Below are positions 16,779 through 25,990 of a stretch of 64,000 nucleotides of DNA, one piece after another. The translations under genes and the position numbers were made by a program. This DNA comes from Coprobacter tertius (lineage in GTDB: Bacteria; Bacteroidota; Bacteroidia; Bacteroidales; Coprobacteraceae), in assembly GCF_024330105.1 (NCBI RefSeq), contig NZ_JANDHW010000001.1, forward strand, positions 372,001 to 436,000, written 5' to 3'. The notes below the pieces were generated by a model, which worked only from the letters and a program-made list of their open reading frames with translations, was not told the origin of the DNA and ran no database searches. Every line of letters starts with the position of its first letter. Position 1 is the first letter of the stretch.

Positions 16779-17879
16779 TCAGACCTCCTCTAATTTGGTA
16801 ATTTCTCCTTCACAGACCGAGAAAAGGTGATAATCATTTCCCGTATGGCGAATAATTTCGTCGAGATATTTTCGGTTGGTGTCAGTGATAAAAATTTGTC
16901 CGAAACGTTCTCCCGAAACCAGTTGAATAATGCGTTCGACTCTCTTTGAATCGAGTTTATCGAAAATATCGTCCAGTAAAAGGATGGGAGTAGTTGTTCC
17001 ATTTCTACTTAAAAAATCGAATTGAGCCAGTTTGAGTGCGACCAAAAAGGTTTTATTTTGCCCTTGTGAACCGATTCGTTTCATTGGGTATTCACCGAGA
17101 CTCATTTCAAGGTCGTCTCGGTGTACTCCCCTTGTCGAATAACCTAAAATGAGATCTCTATTTCGCACCGAGGAAAGTTGATCCATGAGGTTGCCTCGTT
17201 CTATATCTGAATTATACCGTAGTTCAACCGATTCATTATCTGAAGATATGTAGGAATAAAATTCCTGAAAGACAGGAATAAATTGTTCCAGAAAAGCCTT
17301 TCTGCATCGGTAAATGGAACTTCCGTATTGCATCATTTGCTCTTCCCAGATTTCATATAAAGAGTTTTCGGTAATTTCTTGTTTCAGTAATGCATTGCGT
17401 TGAGCTAAAGCTTTATTGTAACGGATAAGTAGGTTGAGATATTCTTTATTGAACTGAGATATAACGAGATCGAGAAATTTACGTCTTTCTTCACTCCCTC
17501 CCCTGATTAGTTCCGAATCGGCCGGAGAAACCATAACCAACGGAATGAATCCTATATGGTCGGATAGTCTTTCGTATTCTTTTTTATTTCGTTTAAATTG
17601 TTTTTTCTGTTTTCTTTTTTGCCCGCAATAGATTTCTTCCGGAACATTGTCTCTGTCATAATTACCTTGCAGCATGAAAAAATCCTCATTATGACGGATA
17701 TTTTGTGAATCGATGACATTGGTATTGCTTTTGCAAAACGAAAGATAATAAACTGCGTCAAGCAGGTTTGTCTTTCCCATACCATTATTGCCCAAAAAAC
17801 AATTGATGCCTGCAGACAGATGTAGTTCTGCCTGAGCGATGTTTTTGAAGTTAACAATAGATAGGCGATTCAGGATCAT
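16779..17879 (-). CDS. recF: DNA replication and repair protein RecF
   Basis: 366 residues, full length. SMC-like ATPase that helps load RecA at gapped DNA with RecO and RecR. Walker A is GNNGMGKT (residues 30-37), the signature motif is GSQGQNKTF, and Walker B is ILLLDDIFDKLD near residue 300. It is not beside dnaA/dnaN, as it is in many other bacteria; here it heads an operon with the DciA-like gene and a thioesterase. Confidence 0.96.
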   Translation of the reverse strand: MILNRLSIVNFKNIAQAELHLSAGINCFLGNNGMGKTNLLDAVYYLSFCKSNTNVIDSQNIRHNEDFFMLQGNYDRDNVPEEIYCGQKRKQKKQFKRNKKEYERLSDHIGFIPLVMVSPADSELIRGGSEERRKFLDLVISQFNKEYLNLLIRYNKALAQRNALLKQEITENSLYEIWEEQMMQYGSSIYRCRKAFLEQFIPVFQEFYSYISSDNESVELRYNSDIERGNLMDQLSSVRNRDLILGYSTRGVHRDDLEMSLGEYPMKRIGSQGQNKTFLVALKLAQFDFLSRNGTTTPILLLDDIFDKLDSKRVERIIQLVSGERFGQIFITDTNRKYLDEIIRHTGNDYHLFSVCEGEITKLEEV

Positions 17880-17899
17880 ATCAGACTCGTTTTGGGATA

Positions 17900-17907
17900 C
17901 AAACGTA
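17900..17907 (-). promoter_or_regulatory. -7 box for recF
   Basis: On the minus strand the bases read TACGTTTG, 20 bases before the recF ATG. No -33 match. Confidence 0.45.
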
Positions 17908-18022
17908 CATAAAGTTTTTTATTTTTCGTCGACGTATTTTGTAAAAACAGGCTAAAAACAAGATATTAAGGCGGTAGAGTAAAAAAAAATGTTGGAAATT
18001 TTATTTATATAGAGAAATAAAT

Positions 18023-18030
18023 TACTTTTG
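18023..18030 (+). promoter_or_regulatory. -7 box for the TPR membrane protein gene
   Basis: TACTTTTG, about 55 bases before the ATG at 18085. Its last three bases are an in-frame TTG that could be mistaken for a start. Confidence 0.5.
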
Positions 18031-18084
18031 TCAACCGATTTATCACGGACCCGAAGAGGAAATGAAATAAAAAAACAAATAAAT

Positions 18085-18771
18085 ATGTCACAAGAAAAGA
18101 AAGAAATTGACGAATTAGACAAAGTGAATGCCGCTCTTTCGAATTCCGAGCAATTTATCCAAAAGTATCAGAAACCTATTTTATTGGTTGTATTAGCAAT
18201 CGTGATTGTCGTTTCGGCAGCTATTGCTATACATCATTTTTATGCTTTGCCCCGAGAAGAAAAAGCAGAGGCAGAAATGTTCAAAGGCGTATTCTATTTC
18301 GAAAAAGATTCGTTTCAGTTAGCTATCGATGGTAACGGATCTGATTTTGTCGGTTTCAAAGCGATTGCCGATGATTATAGTTCTTCAAATGCAGGTAATC
18401 TTGCCGCAGCATATACAGGGATAAGTTTATATAATCTCGGTAAATATGATGAAGCTATCGATTACCTGAAAAAATTCGATGCCGATGAAGAGTATATTGC
18501 TCCATCTATTATCGGTACTATTGGTGACTGTTATGTAAATATGGATAAGTTGGACGATGCGATCGGCTATTTTGAAAAAGCGGCAAAGAAAGCCGATAAT
18601 GAAGTTCTTAGTCCGATTTATTTGAAAAAAGCTGCGACTGTATTCGAAAAGCAAAATAAATATGACAAAGCTTTAAAAGCTTATCAGACTATTAAAGAGA
18701 AATATCCGAAATCTGTAATGGCTCGCGATATCGATAAATATATCGATCGTGCCGAGGCCAAAACTAAATAA
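18085..18771 (+). CDS. Membrane-anchored TPR protein (YfgM-like topology)
   Basis: 228 residues from the ATG at 18085. A charged N-terminus of about 30 residues is followed by one membrane segment (ILLVVLAIVIVVSAAIAI, about 33-50) and then, outside, TPR-type helical repeats (LYNLGKYDEAIDYLKKF; YVNMDKLDDAIGYFEKA; KQNKYDKALKAYQTI). Such proteins act as periplasmic scaffolds or chaperones; no partner is evident from the context. It is monocistronic between its own promoter box and a terminator. Confidence 0.82.
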   Translation: MSQEKKEIDELDKVNAALSNSEQFIQKYQKPILLVVLAIVIVVSAAIAIHHFYALPREEKAEAEMFKGVFYFEKDSFQLAIDGNGSDFVGFKAIADDYSSSNAGNLAAAYTGISLYNLGKYDEAIDYLKKFDADEEYIAPSIIGTIGDCYVNMDKLDDAIGYFEKAAKKADNEVLSPIYLKKAATVFEKQNKYDKALKAYQTIKEKYPKSVMARDIDKYIDRAEAKTK

Positions 18772-18800
18772 GATATAACAGATTTTCGTATCTGTGATAA

Positions 18801-18836
18801 AAAGGCTACCTTTGTACAATAGGGCAGCCTTTTTTT
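18801..18836 (+). terminator. Terminator after the TPR gene, overlapping the ribH promoter box
   Basis: Arms AAGGCTACC and GGCAGCCTT form a stem with one non-Watson-Crick position, followed by seven T. A smaller hairpin (ACAGAT/ATCTGT) lies just before it. Confidence 0.75.
18807..18814 (+). promoter_or_regulatory. -7 box for ribH inside the terminator
   Basis: TACCTTTG fits the consensus and would start a message about 60 bases before the ribH ATG. It lies in the stem-loop of the preceding terminator. Confidence 0.45.
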
Positions 18837-18879
18837 ATGCCTTATCGATTTAATTATAATATAAATTCTGTAATTATTT

Positions 18880-19371
18880 ATGGCAACTGCTTATCAGAAC
18901 TTATCGTCTTATGATCCTGAAAAAGTACCCGATGCATCGAAAATGCGTGTAGCTATCGTTTGTGCCGAATGGAATTCGGATGTTACTGAAAAATTGCTGG
19001 AAGGCGCTTGCGACGCATTGGAAAAACATGGAGTTAAAAGTGAGAATATATTACTTGCCCGGGTTCCTGGCACGTTCGAACTTACTTTTGGAGCTCAACA
19101 AATGGCCGAAACTTATGCTCCAGATGCAGTTATCGTACTGGGATGTGTGGTAAGAGGAGATACGCCTCATTTCGATTATGTATGTCAGGGTGTAACGACC
19201 GGTATCACGAAGTTGAATACTTTATTTGGTATGCCTTTTATTTTCGGTGTTTTAACAACCGATAATATGCAACAAGCCTTGGATAGGGCCGGAGGAAAAT
19301 ATGGGAATAAGGGAGTTGAAGCAGCCATTACGGCAATAAAAATGCATGATTTTGTTTGTAAGTTAAAATAA
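18880..19371 (+). CDS. ribH: 6,7-dimethyl-8-ribityllumazine synthase
   Basis: 163 residues. It joins the pyrimidine diamine and dihydroxybutanone phosphate in the next-to-last riboflavin step, normally as a 60-mer or pentamer. Motifs seen: [14 protein letters not shown] (substrate site), [13 protein letters not shown] and [14 protein letters not shown] with the catalytic His. No other rib gene is in the window, so the pathway genes are scattered. The 3' end of the gene carries the -33 element of the downstream tRNA promoter. Confidence 0.96.
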   Translation: MATAYQNLSSYDPEKVPDASKMRVAIVCAEWNSDVTEKLLEGACDALEKHGVKSENILLARVPGTFELTFGAQQMAETYAPDAVIVLGCVVRGDTPHFDYVCQGVTTGITKLNTLFGMPFIFGVLTTDNMQQALDRAGGKYGNKGVEAAITAIKMHDFVCKLK

Positions 19372-19385
19372 ATTTCCTACCTTTG
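19355..19385 (+). promoter_or_regulatory. Full-consensus Bacteroidetes promoter for the tRNA pair
   Basis: TTTG at 19355-19358, 19 bases, TACCTTTG at 19378-19385, then 17 bases to the tRNA-Tyr 5' end. The -33 element lies within the end of ribH. This is one of the best promoter matches in the window. Confidence 0.85.
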
Positions 19386-19402
19386 CTCCGCAATTGGAAA
19401 AA

Positions 19403-19485
19403 GGGCGAATACCAGAGTGGCCAAATGGGGCAGACTGTAAATCTGCTGTCTTACGACTTCGGTGGTTCGAATCCATCTTCGCCCA
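19403..19485 (+). tRNA. tRNA-Tyr (GTA)
   Basis: 83 bases, class II with a long variable arm. The acceptor stem GGGCGAA pairs with TTCGCCC, the anticodon stem-loop CAGACTGTAAATCTG holds anticodon GTA, and the T arm has GGTTCGAATCC. The discriminator is A and CCA is not encoded. Confidence 0.97.
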
Positions 19486-19512
19486 CAAAAAAAGAGAAAA
19501 CTCTTTATTATT

Positions 19513-19585
19513 GCGGGAATAGCTCAGTTGATAGAGCATTAGCCTTCCAAGCTGAGGGTCGCGGGTTTGAGTCCCGTTTCCCGCT
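19513..19585 (+). tRNA. tRNA-Gly (TCC)
   Basis: 73 bases. The acceptor stem GCGGGAA pairs with TTCCCGC, the D arm is AGCTCAGTTGATAGAGC, the anticodon loop contains TTCCAAG (anticodon TCC) and the T arm is CGGGTTTGAGTCCCG. CCA is not encoded. It is 27 bases from tRNA-Tyr, so both should come from one transcript. Confidence 0.97.
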
Positions 19586-19590
19586 CTCTT

Positions 19591-19626
19591 AAAGTCCTTA
19601 CAATAGAAGGTTGTAAGGACTTTTTA
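19591..19626 (+). terminator. Terminator after the tRNA operon
   Basis: 12-13 base stem (AAAGTCCTTACAA with TTGTAAGGACTTT) and a T run. Confidence 0.92.
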
Positions 19627-19753
19627 TTTGTTAGAAAAATCTTACGAGTTAAGGTATGCATTTAATTTGTTTTAGATAATGAATTATGAAATAAAAATAT
19701 CATAATCTTGTGAAATTAATGGCTTTAGTGTGAAATTTCCCGGATAAAAATGT

Positions 19754-19761
19754 TAGCTTTG
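19754..19761 (+). promoter_or_regulatory. -7 box for the exported hypothetical gene
   Basis: TAGCTTTG fits TAnnTTTG, 32 bases before the ATG at 19794. No -33 match at normal spacing. Confidence 0.45.
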
Positions 19762-19793
19762 TTTTAATTTATTAATCGAATAATGTGTAGTCG

Positions 19794-20396
19794 ATGCCGG
19801 TAAAAACGATTATATTTTTAGTATTTTGTTTTTCTTCTACATTTGCCTCTGAGGTTAGGGATACTATTTGTAACGTCTCCGATACAATAGATATAGAAAA
19901 ATGCCCCTCCTGTTATGGAGGTTATTTTAATTTATGGGGAAAAACGGTTTCGAATTACTTTGCGGTAGTTGATAGCCTTTCTTACGATAAAACGCATATA
20001 GCGGTTTTATCTCCGGTTGCAATGACTCCCGAACGGGATAAAGATGAAACTACATTACATTCCGACAGATTATTGCTTATCTTGCATAACGGTATGGAGT
20101 ATGTTTTTGACGATGTGATTTCCAATGACGATTTTTCTGCGGTAACCGGATGGGAGTATTTGGAGAAAACCGATAATGGCTTCGCTTTATCGCGAGAGCA
20201 GGGAAACGGATATAAGTTTTATTACAGTATTTATATCGAGTTTGTAAATAATACCCCTTATATTATGCGAATCGAACTTTCGGAACATAATAGTGCGCTA
20301 ACTTTTCAACGGAATACGATATATAATTATCCGCTCTCTCAGGATCCTTTTCTTTTGAGTGATTATAAGCGGGGGATTATCGATCGGTTGCGATAG
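19794..20396 (+). CDS. Exported protein of unknown function
   Basis: 200 residues. The first 18-20 residues (TIIFLVFCFSSTFAS) look like a cleaved signal peptide. The mature start has a CPSCYGGYFNLWG stretch with a CxxC pair at about residues 38-41, then a largely beta-strand, Tyr- and Asp-rich body with no domain I can name. It has its own promoter box after the tRNA terminator and points towards an EamA transporter gene on the other strand. Probably periplasmic or a surface protein; the cysteines could form a disulfide or bind metal. Confidence 0.75.
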   Translation: MPVKTIIFLVFCFSSTFASEVRDTICNVSDTIDIEKCPSCYGGYFNLWGKTVSNYFAVVDSLSYDKTHIAVLSPVAMTPERDKDETTLHSDRLLLILHNGMEYVFDDVISNDDFSAVTGWEYLEKTDNGFALSREQGNGYKFYYSIYIEFVNNTPYIMRIELSEHNSALTFQRNTIYNYPLSQDPFLLSDYKRGIIDRLR

Positions 20397-20436
20397 AATA
20401 ATTTATATATACTTCCGGTTCGTGTTATATCCTTCT

Positions 20437-21375
20437 TTAAAAGCGTTTCTTCTTTTTTAGGGGAAGTTTAGGAAACAGTTTCCTGAACCGAATCAGATAA
20501 GTGGTAATATTGCCGCCGGCTATAATAAGGGTAACGGCCAAGATAATCAACAATATTCCGCAGCATATTCTGGGTGTTAAAGTTTCTCCGAATAAAGTAA
20601 CGCCGAAAAAAACGGCGGTGACCGGTTCTAAAGCTCCGAGAATCGCTGTTGGAGTAGAACCGATATATTGAATGGCACTTGTCGTACACAGAAAGGAGAT
20701 GGCAGTAGGAAAAATCGCCAGAGCAAGGAGGTTTCCCCATAAATACCATTTATCGACGATATATAGGCTTTTCCCGAAATCGACCCTCACCAAAAATAAA
20801 CTGAGCCCGAAAAGCAATACGTAAAATGTGAGTTTTAGGGTTGCGACATTTTTTAGGGTCGACTGATTTACTCCAACAATATAAATCGCGTAGGACAACG
20901 CCGAGACCAATACCAGTATTGTCCCGATAAGGCTAAGAGTAGAGCCGTCACTGCTTTTGTAAAGAAGGGCGATACCTCCTAATGCCAATAAAATACATAA
21001 AAAAGTTTGTAGTGTTAATTTTTCTTTAAATCCGAAAGCCATAATCAGAGCAACGATGATCGGATAAACAAAAAGTAACGTAGAAGCGATACCGGCATCC
21101 ATGTAATTATAGCTCTGAAAAAGAGTGAGGGAGGAGAGAGCAATGAGTAACCCCATGATGATAAGCGGTACGATTTCTTTCTGTTTGAGTTTGAAGTTAC
21201 GGCCCCTTGCCTTAATCATAATACCTAATATGGGGATGGCAAAAAGATATCTGAAAAATAGTACCGAATCGGGATCCATGCCAGTTTTGTATAAAGGAAG
21301 GGCAAACAGCGGATTCATTCCGTATGTCGCTGCGGCAATCGCTCCCAAAGTATATCCTTTTACTTTTGTATTCAT
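20437..21375 (-). CDS. EamA-family (DMT) transporter
   Basis: 312 residues with ten predicted membrane segments in two EamA repeats (about residues 5-140 and 150-290). Such proteins export amino acids, sugars or other small metabolites; the substrate is not readable. The C-terminal tail is strongly basic (FPKLPLKKKKRF), which favours a cytoplasmic end. Transcribed alone, divergent from mnmA. Confidence 0.9.
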   Translation of the reverse strand: MNTKVKGYTLGAIAAATYGMNPLFALPLYKTGMDPDSVLFFRYLFAIPILGIMIKARGRNFKLKQKEIVPLIIMGLLIALSSLTLFQSYNYMDAGIASTLLFVYPIIVALIMAFGFKEKLTLQTFLCILLALGGIALLYKSSDGSTLSLIGTILVLVSALSYAIYIVGVNQSTLKNVATLKLTFYVLLFGLSLFLVRVDFGKSLYIVDKWYLWGNLLALAIFPTAISFLCTTSAIQYIGSTPTAILGALEPVTAVFFGVTLFGETLTPRICCGILLIILAVTLIIAGGNITTYLIRFRKLFPKLPLKKKKRF

Positions 21376-21391
21376 TGAATAAAATTTTCGG

Positions 21392-21399
21392 CAAATATA
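21392..21399 (-). promoter_or_regulatory. -7 box for the EamA gene
   Basis: Reads TATATTTG on the minus strand, 16 bases before the ATG at 21375. Confidence 0.5.
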
Positions 21400-21598
21400 G
21401 TATTTATTCTATAGGTTGCATCGGTTTTTAATAATTCAGTTTTATTTTACGGTAACTGCCGTAAGGAGTTATTTATCCGAATGCCAGAGTTATCTCTATG
21501 GTGGGGAACCTATTTTAGATGAGAGAAATGTATTTAGTGAATCTATTTCTGTATTTATCACTTGTAAAAATAAATGTCCCTTAGTTTATTTTTTTTCG

Positions 21599-21606
21599 TA
21601 CTTTTG
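21599..21606 (+). promoter_or_regulatory. -7 box for mnmA
   Basis: TACTTTTG, 22 bases before the mnmA ATG, so the leader is only about 15 bases. Confidence 0.5.
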
Positions 21607-21628
21607 TTTTTAAAGATAATAAAGAAAA

Positions 21629-22750
21629 ATGGATAGCAGTAATACTCCATGTGAACGTAAAGTATTAGTCGGGATGAGTGGCGGAATCGATAGTTCTGCT
21701 GTTTGTATGCTTTTACAGGAAAAAGGATATCATGTAATCGGGATGACGTTGCGTATGCATGACTTACCGGGCCATTTTTCTACGCCGGGGCAAACCGACC
21801 CGAACCATGTTCTCGAAGCTCGAGCCCTTGCCCGAAAGCTGGGAATTCCGCATTATACTTATGATGTACGGGAAGATTTTAGAAGTACTGTTATCCAGAA
21901 TTTTATGGATGAATATTTACAAGGACGCACCCCTAATCCCTGTGTTATGTGCAATCTGCATTTTAAGTGGCGTTATCTAATGCAGGCTGCTGACGAATAT
22001 GGTTGTGATAAAATCGCTACGGGGCATTATGCACGCATTGAAAAGGGCGCAAATGGTTATCTGCTCAAATGCGGGTTAGATGTTCTCAAAGATCAGTCGT
22101 ATTTTCTTTGGCGTTTGGGGCAAAAAGAGCTGGGTCGTACTTTATTTCCTTTAGGAGGTATTACCAAAGAGCAGATAAAAGAATATGTGCTGAAACGGGG
22201 ATTTAAAGAAAAGGTAGAGAAGAAAGAAAGTATGGAAATTTGTTTTATCGAAAAAGATTATCGGGATTTTCTTTTGCAAGAAATTCCCGATTTATCCACT
22301 CGATTAAACGGTGGTTATTTTGTGGATGAAGTCGGACGAAAGATCGGACAGCATAAGGGATTCCCTTTTTATACGGTCGGACAGCGTAAAGGACTTGAGA
22401 TTGCACTAGGATATCCGGCTTATGTTATCAAAATTAATGCCCATAAAAATACGATACGGTTGGGTAAAAAAGAAGAACTCGATGTTTCTCGTATGCTTGT
22501 AGACGATGTTATTTTAAATGCCGGTATCCAAGAGGGAGAAAGGGTAGATGTTCGTATTCGATATCGTAGTGCGCCGATTCCGGCATCTTTATTTAAAGTA
22601 GATGGAGATAAATGTGTTGTGAAGTTTGCAACTCTGGCTTCTGCTATCACCCCGGGGCAGTCGGCTGTTTTTTATAAAGGTGATACGGTTGTCGGTGGCG
22701 GAATTATTACAGATAACCGTTTTCTTAAGAAATACCGGATATCTGAATAG
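21629..22750 (+). CDS. mnmA: tRNA-specific 2-thiouridylase MnmA
   Basis: 373 residues. It thiolates U34 of tRNA Lys, Glu and Gln using ATP and a persulfide relay. The PP-loop SGGIDSS is at 17-23, the first catalytic cysteine is in TPNPCVMCN (near 107) and the second in MEICFIEKDYRDF (near 205). All key residues are intact. Bacteroidota often carry more than one MnmA-like gene; from this window I cannot say which paralogue it is. The next gene, xseA, starts 29 bases downstream. Confidence 0.95.
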   Translation: MDSSNTPCERKVLVGMSGGIDSSAVCMLLQEKGYHVIGMTLRMHDLPGHFSTPGQTDPNHVLEARALARKLGIPHYTYDVREDFRSTVIQNFMDEYLQGRTPNPCVMCNLHFKWRYLMQAADEYGCDKIATGHYARIEKGANGYLLKCGLDVLKDQSYFLWRLGQKELGRTLFPLGGITKEQIKEYVLKRGFKEKVEKKESMEICFIEKDYRDFLLQEIPDLSTRLNGGYFVDEVGRKIGQHKGFPFYTVGQRKGLEIALGYPAYVIKINAHKNTIRLGKKEELDVSRMLVDDVILNAGIQEGERVDVRIRYRSAPIPASLFKVDGDKCVVKFATLASAITPGQSAVFYKGDTVVGGGIITDNRFLKKYRISE

Positions 22751-22779
22751 TAAGAGAACGATAATTCCCAAAATAATAT

Positions 22780-24174
22780 ATGGAACGGAACGAATTATCT
22801 TTATTTGAGTTAAATATACTTTTGAAAAGAGCGGTTAACGATTCTTTTCCCGAAAGATATTGGATAAGAGCTGAAATAAGTGAGCTGCATGAAAATAAGA
22901 TGTCGGGACATTGCTATCTCGAATTTATTGAAAAATCTCCTGGAACAGGGCAGCTAATTGCTAAAGCCAGAGGGATGATTTGGGCTTCTACTTATTCGTT
23001 ATTGAAGTCCTTTTTCGAGCAAGAGTGTGGTATGCAGTTTGTTCCGGGAATAAAGGTATTGGTAGAAGTCAGTCTCGATATACATGAACTTTACGGATAC
23101 AGTTTGACTGTACATGATATAGATCCTTCTTATACTTTAGGAGATATGGCCCGGCACAGGGCCGAAATATTGCAAAAGCTTACCGACGAAGGGGTCATCG
23201 ACATGAATAAAGACCTCGAATGGCCGGTATTGCCGCAGCGGATAGCGGTTATCAGTTCGGGTACGGCTGCCGGTTATGGCGATTTTATGCATCAGTTACA
23301 GTATAACTCTTATAAATATTGTTTTTATCCGGTATTGTTTCAAGCCACTATGCAGGGAGAACAAGCTCAGAATTCTGTAATTTCAGCTCTTGAGCGGATT
23401 TATACCCGGATTGATGATTTCGATGGGGTTGCAATTTTAAGAGGAGGAGGGGCTACTTCAGAGCTAAGTTGTTTCGATAGTTATTTGCTTGCGTTGCATG
23501 TAGCACAGTTTCCGTTGCCGGTAATTACCGGTATCGGTCATGACAGGGATACGACCGTACTCGATTCAGTTGCTAATGTTAGTGTAAAAACACCTACGGC
23601 AGCAGCTGAGTGGCTGATTTCGAAAGCTGAGGATGCCGATCGGAAAAGAATACGGTTACAAGAAATTTTGGTTCAAGACATAAGGAGTAAGATTATATCA
23701 GAAAAACAAAAGCTCGAGAGAATGAGTCGCTTTGTTCCGGTGTCTGTACAGCAACGCTTGATACAGGAAAAGGTACGCTGCCAGCGTTTGCAAACTGATA
23801 CCGTACGCTTTTCGGAAGTTTTGTTGTCGGGAACCAAAGTGCGGTTACAACATATGTCTCATATTTTTCTTCAGGCTGTAAAGGACAGAATAGGTGATGA
23901 GAATTCTCGTTTATTTTTGTTTCGTGAGCGGCTGCGGTCAGAGATACCCTTTTTTCTCGATAAAGAAAAAAAACGGCTTGAAATGATATCAGGGACGATC
24001 GAATATTCATCTCCTTTGAGATTACTTGAAAAAGGTTATACACTGACTTTAAAAGAGGGGAAGATTGTACGGCGGGTTTCGGATCTTACTGTTGGAGATT
24101 CGATTATTACGCTTTTTCCTGACGGTGAAATACAGTCGGATATATCTGATATAAAACAAAGTAAAATAAAATAA
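22780..24174 (+). CDS. xseA: Exodeoxyribonuclease VII large subunit
   Basis: 464 residues. An N-terminal OB fold (about 1-100, with FWxRAEISELHENKMSGHCY-type sequence) is followed by the nuclease core (AVISSGTAAGYGDFMHQL near 160; ILRGGGATSELSCFD near 225; ITGIGHDRDTTVLD near 250) and a long coiled coil. With XseB it degrades single-stranded DNA to acid-soluble oligonucleotides. XseB follows after 2 bases. Confidence 0.96.
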   Translation: MERNELSLFELNILLKRAVNDSFPERYWIRAEISELHENKMSGHCYLEFIEKSPGTGQLIAKARGMIWASTYSLLKSFFEQECGMQFVPGIKVLVEVSLDIHELYGYSLTVHDIDPSYTLGDMARHRAEILQKLTDEGVIDMNKDLEWPVLPQRIAVISSGTAAGYGDFMHQLQYNSYKYCFYPVLFQATMQGEQAQNSVISALERIYTRIDDFDGVAILRGGGATSELSCFDSYLLALHVAQFPLPVITGIGHDRDTTVLDSVANVSVKTPTAAAEWLISKAEDADRKRIRLQEILVQDIRSKIISEKQKLERMSRFVPVSVQQRLIQEKVRCQRLQTDTVRFSEVLLSGTKVRLQHMSHIFLQAVKDRIGDENSRLFLFRERLRSEIPFFLDKEKKRLEMISGTIEYSSPLRLLEKGYTLTLKEGKIVRRVSDLTVGDSIITLFPDGEIQSDISDIKQSKIK

Positions 24175-24176
24175 TT

Positions 24177-24380
24177 ATGGCAGAGAAAAAAAAACAAACC
24201 TATACTGAGGCGATCGCTGAACTAGAGGGAATCGTTGCGCGCATTCAAAATGAAGAATGCAGTATCGACGATCTTAAAGAATATACTTCGAGATCTTTGG
24301 CGTTGTTGCGTTTTTGTAAAGAAAAATTATTTGAGACCGACGAAGAATTAAAAAAGATACTGGGAGAATTGGATGCCTGA
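24177..24380 (+). CDS. xseB: Exodeoxyribonuclease VII small subunit
   Basis: 67 residues: YTEAIAELEGIVARIQNEE followed by a second helix (SLALLRFCKEKLFETDEELKKIL). This is the two-helix antiparallel coiled coil of XseB, which decorates the large subunit. It starts 2 bases after xseA and ends the mnmA-xseA-xseB run. Confidence 0.95.
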   Translation: MAEKKKQTYTEAIAELEGIVARIQNEECSIDDLKEYTSRSLALLRFCKEKLFETDEELKKILGELDA

Positions 24381-24434
24381 TATTCGGTAGATTACTCTTT
24401 TTATAATATAAGGTAGAAAATCAAAAAAAAGAGT

Positions 24435-24442
24435 TAATTTTG
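24435..24442 (+). promoter_or_regulatory. -7 box for gltX
   Basis: TAATTTTG, 27 bases before the ATG at 24470. The TTG at 24440 inside it is in frame and would wrongly extend gltX by ten codons. Confidence 0.5.
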
Positions 24443-24469
24443 TCGTGTTTTCAAAGAACTAAAAAAATT

Positions 24470-25990
24470 ATGTCAGAAAGAAGAGTGAGGGTACGTTTCG
24501 CACCGAGTCCAACCGGAGCATTGCATATCGGTGGAGTAAGAACAGCATTATATAATTATCTGTTTGCTAAGCAGCATGGGGGTGATATGGTATTACGTAT
24601 CGAAGATACCGATTCGCACCGTTTTGTTCCGGGAGCTGAAGCTTATATAATTGAGGCGCTCGAATGGTTGGGCATACATTTCGATGAAGGAGTAAGTTAC
24701 GGAGGCAAGTATGCTCCGTATCGACAGTCGGAAAGAAAGGATCTTTATCGTAAATATGTCGATCGGTTGCTTGAAGCAGGAAAGGCGTATATTGCATTCG
24801 ATACCCCGGAAGAACTGGAAGCCAAGCGAAAGGAAATTCCTAATTTTCAATACGACGCTTCAACTCGTTTGCAAATGCGTAATTCTCTTACGTTGGGTGA
24901 TGAAGAAACAAAACGGCTTATCGGAGAAGGAGAACAATACGTCGTACGCATAAAGATCGAGCCGGGAGAGGATATCTTGGTAAATGATCTTATACGGGGA
25001 GAAGTTGTCATAAACTCGACAATCCTTGACGATAAGGTATTGTATAAGTCTGCAGATAATCTTCCTACATATCATCTGGCTAATATTGTAGATGATCATC
25101 TGATGGAGATTACACATGTAATACGGGGAGAAGAATGGTTGCCATCAGCGCCCTTGCATGTTTTATTGTATCGAAGTCTCGGATGGGAAGATACGATGCC
25201 GAGATTTGCTCATTTGCCCCTGTTGTTGAAACCCGATGGTAACGGGAAGTTAAGTAAGCGGGATGGCGATCGTTTAGGCTTCCCGGTATTTCCGTTGGAA
25301 TGGAAAGATCCTAAAACCGGAGATATTTCTTCGGGGTATAGAGAATCGGGATACTTGCCGGAAGCTGTCGTGAATTTTTTGGCTTTATTGGGTTGGAATC
25401 CGGGAAACGATCAGGAAATCATGTCGATGGATGAATTAGTTAAATTGTTTTCTTTGGATCGTTGTAGTCGTAGCGGTGCTAAATTTGATTATGAAAAAGG
25501 AAAATGGTTCAATCATAAATATATACAACTTAAAAGTAATGAAGAACTGGCCGACCTTTTTATTCCTGAGCTGAAAGCTAAAGGAATAGATACAGATCGT
25601 GAGAAGGTCGTAAAAGTAGTGGCCGTGATGAAATCACGTATAAATTTTGTAAAGGAATTATGGGATCAATCCTACTTCTTTTTTGTTGCCCCTACAAGTT
25701 ATGATGAAAAGACAGTAAAAAAGCGTTGGAAAGAAGATAGTGCTCTTTTACTGACCGAACTTACCGGTATATTGAATGAAATTGAAGATTTCGAAAATGC
25801 AGAAACTGCCGAAATAATCGTAAAAGAATGGATTGAAAATAAAGGATATCATTTGGGCAATATAATGAATGCTTTCCGCCTTGCATTGGTCGGTGAATCA
25901 AAAGGACCTCAAATGTTTGATATTACGTCGATACTGGGTAAGGAAGAAACGCTGAAAAGGCTTTCAAAAGCAATAGAAACGTTAGGATGA
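24470..25990 (+). CDS. gltX: Glutamate--tRNA ligase
   Basis: 506 residues from the ATG at 24470. Class I synthetase: HIGH-type motif LHIGG (residues 17-21), LRIEDTD near residue 43, and KMSKS-type GKLSKRDG near 259. It charges tRNA-Glu; whether it also serves tRNA-Gln was not assessed. The stop codon overlaps the next gene's ATG (ATGA at 25987). Confidence 0.96.
   Translation: MSERRVRVRFAPSPTGALHIGGVRTALYNYLFAKQHGGDMVLRIEDTDSHRFVPGAEAYIIEALEWLGIHFDEGVSYGGKYAPYRQSERKDLYRKYVDRLLEAGKAYIAFDTPEELEAKRKEIPNFQYDASTRLQMRNSLTLGDEETKRLIGEGEQYVVRIKIEPGEDILVNDLIRGEVVINSTILDDKVLYKSADNLPTYHLANIVDDHLMEITHVIRGEEWLPSAPLHVLLYRSLGWEDTMPRFAHLPLLLKPDGNGKLSKRDGDRLGFPVFPLEWKDPKTGDISSGYRESGYLPEAVVNFLALLGWNPGNDQEIMSMDELVKLFSLDRCSRSGAKFDYEKGKWFNHKYIQLKSNEELADLFIPELKAKGIDTDREKVVKVVAVMKSRINFVKELWDQSYFFFVAPTSYDEKTVKKRWKEDSALLLTELTGILNEIEDFENAETAEIIVKEWIENKGYHLGNIMNAFRLALVGESKGPQMFDITSILGKEETLKRLSKAIETLG

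Noticed and set aside
21416-21598. Structured leader or riboswitch upstream of mnmA
   Set aside because: The sequence lies upstream of the predicted start site at about 21613, so it would not be in the mnmA message, and no known motif is visible.
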